A stretch of DNA of 64,000 bases from NCBI RefSeq assembly GCF_963678635.1, contig NC_087068.1, forward strand, positions 20,564,914-20,628,913, read 5' to 3'. The position numbers and the translations under genes were made by a program. This document shows, one piece after another, positions 1 to 9,284 of this stretch (the stretch's first letter is position 1; each line of letters starts with the position of its first letter). The stretch is from Symsagittifera roscoffensis (taxonomy: Eukaryota > Xenacoelomorpha > Acoela > Convolutidae). The notes beneath the pieces were generated by a model. The model searched no databases and was not told where the DNA came from. It was given only the letters and a program-made list of their open reading frames with translations.

Positions 1-82
1 TGGGACATGATCAGTTTTGGCATGATACACAATTTTCTTCACAGAATCTTCTCTTATTATTTTTTGAATCTCATTGGGTAGT

Positions 83-427
83 TCACTGCTGGTTAGATCC
101 ATTTGAACTCCTGGTTGACGTTTGGGCACTAAGACTAGCTTGGGAAGACAAAGACCGCGCTTGCTGGGTAACATTACTGATGTATTTGAATCGTTGAAAG
201 TAGATGAATTGGTCAATCACGGGGAAGAACCTCCTCAAAGTGCACAACTCTTCTTCAGAAAGTGTAACTTGTACTTTTCGTTGAACTACTTGGCCTCTAA
301 AATCAATGCGTTCAATCCTGGTCAATGAAATCTTTATGTTACTTTCTGGTGTCATCCAAGCACAAAGAACTGAATTTGGAGATATGTATGTCTCCACTTT
401 CCCCTGACGCTCGTTGTTGACACTCAT
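83..427 (-). CDS. Uncharacterised 114-aa ORF, last member of minus-strand cluster
   Basis: An ATG-started ORF of 114 codons lies downstream of two other minus-strand ORFs with almost no spacing. The middle of the protein (about residues 25-75) alternates charged and hydrophobic residues in a way that suggests beta strands (for example ISLTRIERIDF and KVQVTLSEEEL). The last 30 residues are rich in Ser, Gln and Thr and look disordered. I do not recognise the family; a compact single-strand DNA-binding fold is only a guess. Its end-to-end packing with its neighbours suggests that the group belongs to one mobile or viral-type unit cut by the window edge rather than being separate host genes. Confidence 0.4.
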   Translation of the reverse strand: MSVNNERQGKVETYISPNSVLCAWMTPESNIKISLTRIERIDFRGQVVQRKVQVTLSEEELCTLRRFFPVIDQFIYFQRFKYISNVTQQARSLSSQASLSAQTSTRSSNGSNQQ

Positions 428-930
428 TTTTCAACCAATCAAAGAACGCTTTCGACTTTTTAAATGCACAATGATTTTTAGAGTTATGGTGCGGTAGGTG
501 TTTGTTACAATTCACAAAATTCTTGAAATATAATTGTTCGACTCGTGGACAGCCCAAATCGTCAAGATTCACAACTTTACGGTCTAAGTATTTGGATAAA
601 AAATCAGCTTTTTCTTTTCCTTTGGCGTAGAATACAGCATTGGGGTTTCTTAAGACAAAACTTTGAATGATTTGGTTCAAATTCAGGTATAAATAATCAC
701 CGCTATCCCAATGAAGTCCGTGCAAATAATTTGTCAGCCAGGGAATTGAAATTAACTGGAGGTAGAAAAACTAGGGAATCACTGTAGTCGGAAGTTGTTA
801 TAGCTAATTCTTTTACTATAAATGTGTTTTTCTGGTGTCGAAATCCCTCAAAATCCACCACAACTGATTTTTCCTTCAGCATTCTAATAAATGGTAGAGT
901 TTCGGTTTTTTCAGTTTGATATACAAACAA
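339..930 (-). pseudogene. DEDD-nuclease-like ORF, split by a frameshift near 725
   Basis: Two overlapping minus-strand frames read as one protein. The first (930 to 703, probable ATG at 882) holds VVVDFEGFRHQKNTFIVKEL, an acidic 'DFEGF' strand followed by a 'KEL' strand as in RNase H-fold exonucleases. The second (725 to 339) continues with HGLHWDSGDYLY, then KGKEKADFLSKYLDR, LDDLGCP and a Cys/His cluster near the end. Neither half starts with ATG at the join, so a one-base slip near 725 is the simplest reading. From memory, similar paired motifs occur in uncharacterised multi-copy invertebrate proteins; I could not check this. It could alternatively be two exons, but no clear splice signals were seen. 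Confidence 0.45.
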
Positions 931-1313
931 AACGTAATTCCACTCAAGTGACCAATCAAACTACTGTTGCATTTCCATGGTAAAACATAGCAGTGGGTGG
1001 GACCAGTGTTATAAACTTCGCGGACAAAACCGGCGGCATCGTGTAAAATAGCATGCATTCGTAAAATTTTCGAATCATTTAAATATTTATCCAAAGAAGA
1101 ATTGTCTATACCAATCAGACCCCCATAGGGTCTCAACTTGATAGCAACATCGTAATTTATATCATTAGTAGTTGAGAAGAAGAACAGTGAACATGCAGCT
1201 AGGAAATAAATTCGACGGTTGGTGTTTTCCGGATAGGTTTTTTTCAAAGTAATAAAAATTTCATGAATAATTTCCAAGTCTTTTGAAGTAACTCTACGTT
1301 TTTCCAATTTCAT
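876..1313 (-). CDS. Uncharacterised 145-aa ORF with HDAAGF/GPTHCY motif
   Basis: An ATG-started ORF that is the most upstream of the minus-strand cluster and overlaps the following frame by about 50 bases. It has an alpha-helical basic N-terminus (KLEKRRVTSKDLEIIHEIF), then RPYGGLIGID, and a C-terminal part with MHAILHDAAGFVREVY, GPTHCYVLPW and GHLSGITFCL. The dense aromatic, Gly and Cys content with little low complexity argues for real coding sequence in this AT-rich setting. I do not recognise the family with certainty. The head-to-head arrangement with the ORF at 1447 leaves a 133-bp intergenic stretch that could hold a shared promoter. Confidence 0.45.
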   Translation of the reverse strand: MKLEKRRVTSKDLEIIHEIFITLKKTYPENTNRRIYFLAACSLFFFSTTNDINYDVAIKLRPYGGLIGIDNSSLDKYLNDSKILRMHAILHDAAGFVREVYNTGPTHCYVLPWKCNSSLIGHLSGITFCLYIKLKKPKLYHLLEC

Positions 1314-1446
1314 TTTTTTTTAAATTTTTCCAGCACTTCTCCGACCTGCTGAATTTCAAGCCAGTGGAAATGAAAGTAACCTTCTAGATACCACTTACTC
1401 ACTCCTATTTCTAACTAATGATTTCAACCTATTTTCATGTGTTTAG

Positions 1447-1797
1447 ATGGATATTCCCCTTGGTGGTCTCCACGAGTCACCCATTGATTTGCCTTATGTG
1501 GGACCTGGAACTCACGAAGGCAAAAATATCTTTGGTGTGACCGTAGAGTTTACCCCGGCCACCACTGCAGCGAATTTTAAGCTGCATTACATTGAGGTTG
1601 CATTTGAGAAAAAGGAGGGCATATTTGAATATGTGTGTGTTGATGTGGGGAGCATGGAAAATTTCTGGCTGTGCGAGTCTCTGGGTGCGGGATTCGAGAG
1701 TACTGAGTGGCGCTTCAAATTTCAAATGGAGCGTCTAGTCAGTATTCTTCATGTCCCTTGGTCGGATCCCGAAGACGACATGCGGATGTGGCCGTAA
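1447..1797 (+). CDS. Uncharacterised 116-aa ORF or exon, divergent from the minus-strand cluster
   Basis: This ORF is clearly less AT-rich than its surroundings and starts with ATG directly after 'tgtttag', which could be a splice acceptor, so it may be either a whole small gene or a last exon. The protein has a Gly/Pro-rich start (PLGGLHESPIDLPYVGPGTH), a beta-rich centre (FGVTVEFTP, KLHYIEVAFEKKEGIFEYV) and an acidic, Trp-rich tail ending at DPEDDMRMWP. No signal peptide or membrane segment is visible. I cannot name the family. The following 180 bases are T-rich and may be the 3' untranslated part. Confidence 0.45.
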   Translation: MDIPLGGLHESPIDLPYVGPGTHEGKNIFGVTVEFTPATTAANFKLHYIEVAFEKKEGIFEYVCVDVGSMENFWLCESLGAGFESTEWRFKFQMERLVSILHVPWSDPEDDMRMWP

Positions 1798-2060
1798 ACC
1801 CTTCCTCTGCTCTCCTATCCGTACTCTTGTTAACATTCCGTTTTTATTTTATTTTTTCTTTTTTTTATATGTTACTTTATCTATTATTTATCAAGTCCTC
1901 TTTACCTTCTTACCCTCTTATTATTTGTCACGTCCTTCCTCCTTCTCAAGCAGGTCAGTTTTTTAATGGGGTCTCAAACTTATTTAGTTGAACAGTGGGA
2001 AAGTTTGGAAGGGATTAAATTTAACCACCGCGCGAAAATAAATACCAAAGTATTTTGTCT

Positions 2061-2205
2061 GTCGGTGTCCTAAGAGAGGGGTCTTTTTATTTCGGGCAGG
2101 GTACTTTGGGGTCTTTAAAAAAGATGGGTCCTTTTGGACCCTACTTTTGGTAGGACCCCAAAGACCCCTACCGTCGAAAAGACCCCCCCTAAGGACACAC
2201 GGCGG
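2061..2205. repeat. Inverted repeat built from 'ggggtcttt' units
   Basis: The left arm (ggtgtcctaagagaggggtc) and the reverse complement of the right arm (tgtgtccttaggggggggtc) match with a few differences. Each arm carries two or more copies of a 'ggggtcttt'-like unit, and the arms meet around 'gggtccttttggaccc', itself a short palindrome. It resembles the MULE-like foldback elements elsewhere in the window, but I found no convincing target duplication. Confidence 0.55.
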
Positions 2206-4837
2206 ATTACAATACTACTAACGACCTTAAACAGTTTCCAAAAAATAATTCTCCCAGTGTCCTGAAAAACTGGTCAAAATTGTAGATTTTTACTACAATT
2301 GCGCGGAATACGCGATAGAGTAACGTTCGTTATCTGGTAAATTAACAGTTTTTTAAAAATAATTTTAGGCTCACTAAACTTGGTTTCACTATCAGGAACA
2401 CTAGTTTGGGATATTGCTTCCAGCGCTTATTGGACAAAAAGGTTTAAAAATTTTTGTACAAAACATACGAAACAATTTTTTGAAAATTTTTATTTTTTTG
2501 TTTCATTTTTGTTGCTCGGTGTTAATTTTTGAAAACAAAATTTGTCGACCAAGCCTAATTTACTATTTTTCTGCGCGATCGTTTAGTCCTTGAATCACAC
2601 CACTCAAAAAGAACTAAACTTATTGAAAATTTAGTGTAGTTTTTTCATGAATAATGTCGGAACATTCTGTGCACATTAACCGACTATCCTTGCTCATATC
2701 AAATTCTGTTAAGAAAAAGCGTCACAAAATATCAACGGCTTTTAAGGATTTTTCAGACAAGATTTGAAGAGTCTGAATGATTTTCTTCAAATCTGCTTAA
2801 GCCGCCTAAAAACTCACACCGGTCAAACCATGTTAAAAAGTCACTCGAACCGCTCAAATCTTGTAAGACTCGTGTAACTTTAATTTGGCCATGCTAGTCG
2901 TGGATAACTTTCCTACGGTTGCGGCGGTCGCGGTTAATTATCTTCGCGCCGCGCGCCGACACAATGCCTCGTTCTTCAAAGTCTACAAATTTCGGTCGCG
3001 GCAGTCTGGAAATAACAAAGATCGGTCACGACTGTTTGATCATAAAACAACCTTGACCAGCTCTCAAGTCCCGTTTTGCCTCTGTCTTATTTATTCATTT
3101 CAAAAACGAACATTTTTCTTCCGAACAGTGCTGAGCGACAAACAGTGATTATTATGGGCAAGTTTTGCTTAATTTTGAAATTTATTAGCTCTACGCCTTT
3201 TTAATGCCTTTTTTGGCTGAAATCAGCTTCTAAACTATTTGACTTGAAGAACTGTTGGCATGTTTTTCTAGATATTCTATGGCTTTAAGAGGTTTTTTAA
3301 GACTGAAAATTTAGTTTTAGTAAAAAATTTGATGGCAATTGCCTAATGGTCTAAAATGAGTTTGGTAGTCCATTAATGTTTTTCTTACAAACAAAAATGT
3401 TTTTTGATCAACCATTTCTTCTACTCCATTAAGCAAATTGGTGCATCCTTTTGTTTTCTTGGAGTTGATTATTTTCTTGGAATTACTCAAATATTTAGAG
3501 ATCAATGGTAGCACTTAGCCATAAGTTTCATTTTCATAATTTTCTTCATATGGTTCAAGCGATCTAGTAACTTTAATCTTAAAAAGTCAGAGCGCTTCAT
3601 CGAAGAAACCTCTAGAGAATTAAATAGACGGTTTGCTTCCAGGTTAAGTACAACCCGAATTGTCAGAAATTGTATAGATACAAAAGCAGAAAAATATTAT
3701 CGCGAATCGTTATGTATAAAACACACAACTGAGCATATTTAGCAGACTCTTTTATTTGAGATCACGATCTCAATATCATCTTAGGACTCGCGTTGTGATG
3801 CTGTGGTGCAAAAAGTAGACTTTAACTTATCCAAAAAAATGTGATTTTATTCTAACTTTGATTAATAGTTAAGTTTTTCAAGACGGCAAGAGTAGCGAAT
3901 TTTGAAGATAAAAACGTGTTTCTTTTGCCATTTTTAGTAAGGGGAAAGGATTCAATTAAAGATCCAAGATCTAGGCTGCAGAAGCTAAAGCAAAAGAAAA
4001 AACTGGGTGGGTAAATTGATATTGGATCACCCACATTTATCCTTCCCCGTAAAACGGATTTATTTTTGGTAAATTTTTGTAAACTTGAAATAAATTTTCT
4101 GCTAACAACATCTTACTCAACCTGTATTGAAGGAAATGAAAGACGCCAGCAAGATAACACTCTTGGAACCCTTCGTGTTTTCATTGGGTTGCTTGAAGCT
4201 GCCTAAAAAGAGAACAATTTGAACCGATTTTGAAATTCAGAAAAAGTCATAATTTTTAATTTCTTTCTCTAGATTACTTGGTCGCAAAATCCGGTAATAT
4301 TTGCACCGCAAGTGGCTTTTTTCTTGCTTCTTGGCAATAAAACCGTCTTATCTTGTAAGCCATCTTATTATATGGAATTGAAGCGCGTAATATTAATAAA
4401 ATCATTAATCTTTCAATATATCAGCAATTGCAAGTTATATTTTGAACCCAAATTGGCGGAAACTTACATTTGATAAGATTTTTACTGGTCTTTCGTCAGT
4501 TTGAATTTTTGCTTTAGATACTTTTAGACACAAACAAAATGTGATTAATGAAATTCGTAAAAAAAGTGATGATAGTTTTAATCCGACAGCTTTATCGCAA
4601 AAAATCTCCACTGATAATCAGCGAAGTTGCACCCTAGCTTACAGAAACTTTTTTGATCAGAAAACATTTCAAATCTCAGAAAAACCTATTTACTTGAGAT
4701 TTAAAAAACATTGAGAACTAGAACATAATTGAGCTTTCCGCTATATATCCTCAAAGAGGATTGTAAGGTTTCCGAAATTAACCAATAGTTTTCTATTACT
4801 ATTATCCACAAATTTAATGTAAAACTTCGCTGTATGC
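2206..4837. other. Gene-poor AT-rich stretch
   Basis: No ORF here has coding character. The only recurring piece is 'ttcggtcgcggcagtctggaa' at about 2991-3011, which reappears with two changes at 14286-14307 together with nearby 'ggtcgcgg/ggtcacg' variants, so a degenerate dispersed repeat is present around 2885-3060. Confidence 0.5.
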
Positions 4838-5058
4838 GGAGTGCGGCCAGTATTTAGACAGCCGCGTATTCATACTGGTCAGTATTTAGACAAATACTGT
4901 TTCAACCAATCAGAATCGAGAAAAAACATAAATAATCCAAAATAAATAATAATTATTTATTACTTTCTTCTTTGTCTCGATTCTGATTGGTTGAAACAGT
5001 ATTTGTCTAAATACTGACCAGTATGAATACGCGGCTGTCTAAATACTGACATGTAACC
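4838..5058. mobile_element. MULE-like MITE with long TIRs and 9-bp target duplication
   Basis: Two arms of about 75 bases are near-perfect reverse complements around a short AT-rich loop (about 4921-4976). Each arm holds two copies of 'cagtatttagaca'. The sequence gctgtatgc flanks both sides (4829-4837 and 5059-5067), a 9-bp direct repeat as made by Mutator-like transposases. Element ends begin GG on each strand. No coding capacity. A transcript would fold into a long hairpin. Confidence 0.75.
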
Positions 5059-5202
5059 GCTGTATGCAGTCAAACCACGTACAGAAAGAAAAAAGTAAAA
5101 TCGATCTCGATCATTTATCGTTCTACCAGTGTTTTAACGGATCTATTGCACGAACATATCCAACCAATCATAGATAGCGTGACAAACAGACTGTGTAACT
5201 CT

Positions 5203-5658
5203 GGGTCTAGGACAACAAGCCGACGGGACTTCAAGCCGAAGGGACTTCAGGCCGAAAATTAAACTTTACAAGCACCTCAAATCATTATTTTTTCATCTGT
5301 AAAACGTTGCTTGTCAAAATCGTAGGCTATTTTACTCCATAATAAGCGTTATTTATGACAATGAATCACTTGGGATTGGCATCCGTTAATAATATCAGCC
5401 GGTTTTTGAAATGCATAAATTATAAACAAGAAAATTACCTTCAACCGTGTTTTATTTTTCAACTTTCCTGAACATCATTTGGAGCCTTAAAATTGATGAA
5501 AACGCTAATAAGTACCGAATAAAGATCATGAAATTGAGAAATTCTTCAAAAAAATTTCAAATTAATCATATTTCATGACTTAGAGAGAAAATTTTCGGCT
5601 TGAAGTCCCTAATTTTACGATTCGGCTTGAAGTCCCGTCGGCTTGATGTCCGGCACCC
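5203..5658. mobile_element. MULE-like MITE with 'gggacttcaagccga' TIRs and 9-bp target duplication
   Basis: The left end (gggtctaggacaacaagccg) and the reverse complement of the right end (gggtgccggacatcaagccg) match. Both then carry tandem copies of 'gggacttcaagccga'. The identical 9-mer tgtaactct flanks the element at 5194-5202 and 5659-5667. The interior is AT-rich and non-coding. The 'cttcaagccga' motif recurs in the palindrome at 13964-14013. Confidence 0.8.
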
Positions 5659-5997
5659 TGTAACTCTCTATATTAAATTACTTAATGAGATAAGAAGAGC
5701 AAGCCCATTTCAAATTATTCAATTGACCGGTTTTAAAAATATTTTAACTATTCATTTCTGTTAGCAGGCAATAACTATCATTTTGCATCAAGCTTTCCCC
5801 TTCACTCTTGCTCTTTGATGTATAGATTGAGTCAAAGATAGTTTAAGATTACACTAACACAATGATATTATTTAAAATTGGCATATAAATAATTTTACCC
5901 TTGTGTTAAATATGCTCAGTGACTGCTTTTCTGAAAATCACGGAAGTAAACGATCAAAACTTTTAACCAATCAGAATCCTAGATAATAGTCACAAAT

Positions 5998-6440
5998 GAT
6001 TACGTCTCAAATGGCATAATTCCCAAATGGCATAAAAATGAAATATTTCCCAAATGGCATAAATTTCATGCAACAGTTGCTTTGGAAAAATCGAGAACAA
6101 TTTTTTCATGAACAATGTGAGAAAGTTAGTCAAATTGTCAATTCAAATGTTGATTGACATTTTATCGTGAAAAATTTGTACATTTTTTTATCAAAGCAAA
6201 AAGATTAAGCTTGCGGTTATTAATAAGCTTGTTGTGGTCAACTTTTTCGACAAATTTGTTGCGTAAAATTGTTTGGAAGCAATTTTTAATCTTGTTCGCA
6301 TGCTTTCGTTCCTGACAAAATGATAGAAATAGAAATTGATAGAAAACGTTTAAATTACAATGAAAACTTGAAATTTATGCCATTTGGGAAAAGTTTCCAT
6401 TTTTATGCCATTTGGGAATTATGCCATTTGGGAAGTTACC
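5998..6440. mobile_element. MULE-like MITE with 'cccaaatggcataa' TIRs and 9-bp target duplication
   Basis: The left end contains three spaced copies of 'caaatggcataa' and the right end holds their reverse complements in the same order and spacing. The flanking 9-mer gtcacaaat occurs at 5989-5997 and 6441-6449. The right terminus reads GGTAAC on the minus strand. A small ORF (6320-6505) crosses the right end and is chance. Confidence 0.8.
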
Positions 6441-6767
6441 GTCACAAATTCATTTTTGTTGAATGCTTTATGCAGAAAACTGAAAACAAAACTGGTAAAC
6501 TGTAAACATTCTCTTGCAGTGGCCAGACGTGTTCAATGACAGTCCTTGCCTCGGTTCTGACCAGGGTTGTAAAATTTGGTATGGCCATACTATGGTGGTA
6601 TAAAATTCCATTATGGATATGGGCCTCTCGCTCACAATACATTATTACAATAATAGCAATTATGGAAAATTATGGTTAATATGGTAAATTGATAAAAGCC
6701 ATAATAAGAACAAACAATAAACACTCAAAAACAAAAACAAAATCAACGGTTTTTTTTAACAAACTGT

Positions 6768-7052
6768 TCAATCGGATCTTGCTAGTATGCGTGAAATGGT
6801 ATTGACATTCCAATAAACATGGTTGATATGCAGAAATTTTTGGGTTTCCAGATTCATTGGATTCAATTTTCTCCGATAGTCAAGCAATATACCCCGCACG
6901 ACACTGAATAACCGTTCAACTATGTTGCTGGTACATGGCACCCAATGGTAATCAGCTGAAACATGGTCAATTTTTCTCTTTTTTTCGTTGTTCTCTCTCC
7001 GTGAAAGATAAATGATCATTTTCAATCGGCTCTGGAACGCTAGAAATGCCAT
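6768..7052 (-). pseudogene. hAT transposase C-terminal dimerisation domain fragment
   Basis: The segment WVPCTSNIVERLFSVVRGIL, followed by DYRRKLNPMNLETQKFLH, is the hAT C-terminal dimerisation signature (the family's 'S..ER.FS...' helix and 'R..L.P...E...F' helix). It begins right after the BED-finger frame ends and is in another frame, so at least one frameshift plus a deletion of the catalytic domain separates them. This copy cannot supply transposase but could be mobilised by a relative. Confidence 0.8.
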
Positions 7053-7281
7053 TCACTATAAACCCGGAAACATCGAAGTTTAGGGATCCTGAACCAGTAG
7101 GAATTTTGGATTTCCAATTGGGATGGCCTTGGTCCATGTGCAAAACCAAATTTCCGTATCCTTTAGAAATATACTGCTTGTAATCATTCGAACATAATTT
7201 GCATTTGAATTGGTTCGCCCTAACATTAGTATTGAACAACTCAGACAACTGCTTGTTAGAAATAATTCTAAGAAAACGCAA
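6967..7281 (-). pseudogene. hAT transposase N-terminal BED zinc finger fragment
   Basis: The 104-codon ORF begins with ATG and contains CKLCSNDYKQYISKGYGNL followed by HMDQGHP, a C-x2-C ... H-x4-H BED-type finger (about residues 26-55) that binds transposon ends. The rest (from SKIPTGSG on) is a Ser/Glu/Lys-rich linker ending at a run of basic residues. It runs into the next fragment by a frame change at about 6967-7050, where the DDE catalytic region should have been. Confidence 0.8.
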
Positions 7282-7858
7282 GTGGGAAGTTAGAAGGTTT
7301 CATTTCTGAGAAATCAGAAGAAGAATAAGTGTAAACTCAAGTCTTCTGAAAAGGCAATAATACAAGTATGAAAACATGGAAAGTATCAATAGTTAAAGTT
7401 TCAAAGTATCAAACATCAGTTGTAGTCTAGGTGTAGTTGTTGTAAGTAATATCATGTCAGCTTTTAACGTTTATAAATGAAAAGTGACCCTTTATTACAG
7501 TGTAACTCGTTTATTTGGACAAATCGCTGAGAGGTCTCGGAATATAAGCGCTATTAGTACGGTTCTATAACTTGGCTTACAAATCACTGATATTGCTACG
7601 AACCATTTGACCGGAATGAATTTTCGGATTCTAATTGATTTTCCAGATTCTCCAAATGAGAAGTAAGAGTCCATTTTTGAGAAAATTGTCAAGTTTTTGG
7701 TTCACTAATATTTCCATAATGGCGCAATTATGGATCAATATGGAACCATCGGCCATACATAATGGCCATAGTTTTTCAAGGCTCCTTCCATAATTGTTAG
7801 GGTATGGTATGGCCGTTATTGCCATATATCATTATTGTTTTACAACCCTGGTTCTGGC

Positions 7859-9005
7859 AGGCTCGCAAGACAAAACAGTCGGATTACAATTTTGTCTACT
7901 GATTTTGTATACCGCCAAACTTGCATAAACTGCTCTAAATTATAATATATTCTCAAGTTGTTCTCATTTTAAAAACACTCTTTTTCTTACGGAATTTCTA
8001 TCATGAATTCCATCAAAAATGTTCTACGATGGTTAGAATTTTCGCAATTTAATTTATATGGTCAAAGACACGGTTTTTAATTATGAGAAAAATTGGGCGC
8101 TCAGAATCCCATGTATTACAGTTTTCCACGTCACTATGTAGAAAAAATGCCTGGAAAGAATACGTGACCGGCCTTTTTGCATGTGTGTTGATTAGCATGC
8201 CCTAGTAAAACAATGCTGCGGACTTAGTTTAGGCCTTATATAGTCGAAATTCCATTGTTTGAAAGCGTGCACATCGTTGAATGTTTTGTAGGCCTAAAAA
8301 AATTTTTTTTATAACAAAACTAACTCTGAGACTAAACTGTTTTTGTCCAATTGAACACCTAATCAAAGCAGCTATCGCATGCTAATAAGCAAACATGCTT
8401 ATCGCAAGGTACCAAAAATCATGGATTTATAACCGACAGTTTTCCGCCAATAGTTGACAAGCATTTTTATGAACGGTTCGTGTCTCGTTTCTGACAATTT
8501 TGCAATACGTATCAGCCCAGTTGCCTTTTCTGTTGATCTTTACGGTCAGGTCAGTCTTGAGTTGAATGCTCCAAATTTTATACACTCTTTGACATATTCC
8601 TAATTTTTTAAAAATTTTCTACATACTAAATTCACATCGGATTCCTTCCTTTGAATTCTCCACAGGGACTCCAAATTAGTTTTTCTTCAATAAATTTACT
8701 GAATACTCGGAGTTTCAGTTGAAGCACGCTTGTTTTTTTTTGGCTACTTTTCTATCCGTTGATTTTACTGAAAAATGTTTTTTGTTTTGCGTAAAAATGA
8801 CACGGAAGCCTGTGAAGACCAGCAAATTTGTGCATATGATTTTTTTAACCCAATCCCGAAGATGTTTCAACGTTTTTCAGTTTTTAAGTCGATATAATGC
8901 GTTTTGAATAGTCGAAAATTTAACAATTTTCAAATTTCCAAGCTAGTTTTTCGCCCTGCATACCAACTAATACAAGAAGGTCTAATAATTAATGTTCGTG
9001 TCTCG
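7859..9005. other. AT-rich non-coding stretch
   Basis: I see no gene, TIR element or tandem repeat here; the ORFs are short and of low-complexity composition. Confidence 0.4.
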
Positions 9006-9284
9006 CACGCTTTTATAAATTGAGTTGCAAAATATATCCAATTAAAAAGTATGGCCAAAAAAAGCAAATTGCTTTTCACAAACTCCAATTGTTACAAAGT
9101 TTAGCTGACTGGCTGACTGATTGGACTGTTACACTCAAGTTTCAGTTTCTACTGTAATAGTCTAATCAGTCAGCCAGCCAGCCAGCCAACTTCTATAACA
9201 ATCGCAATTAATGAAAAGCAATTTTTTTTTTAATCACACATCTTTTGAATGGCTGTATTTTGGAGCTTAATTAATAAAAGCGTG
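9006..9284. repeat. Imperfect inverted repeat with 'ctgactgg/ccagccag' core
   Basis: Starting from cacgcttttat at 9006-9016 and ataaaagcgtg at 9274-9284, the two halves match as imperfect reverse complements through 'gcttttcac', 'caattgttac' and the 'gctgactggctgactgatt' core. The centre is at about 9145. The right half has four 'gcca' units against fewer on the left. It is probably an old foldback MITE; no target duplication was recognised. Confidence 0.65.

Larger units (their letters stand above)
6562..7850 (-). mobile_element. hAT transposon, internally deleted, with TIRs and 8-bp target duplication
   Basis: The ends are cagggttgtaaaa and ttttacaaccctg, the CAGGG-type termini of hAT elements. 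The flanks are gttctgac (6554-6561) and gttctggc (7851-7858), an 8-bp target duplication with one change. Sub-terminal 'tatggccata' motifs are repeated near both ends, as is usual for hAT transposase binding. The 1.29-kb interior encodes only the N-terminal BED finger and the C-terminal dimerisation domain on the minus strand, so the catalytic core is missing. Confidence 0.9.
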
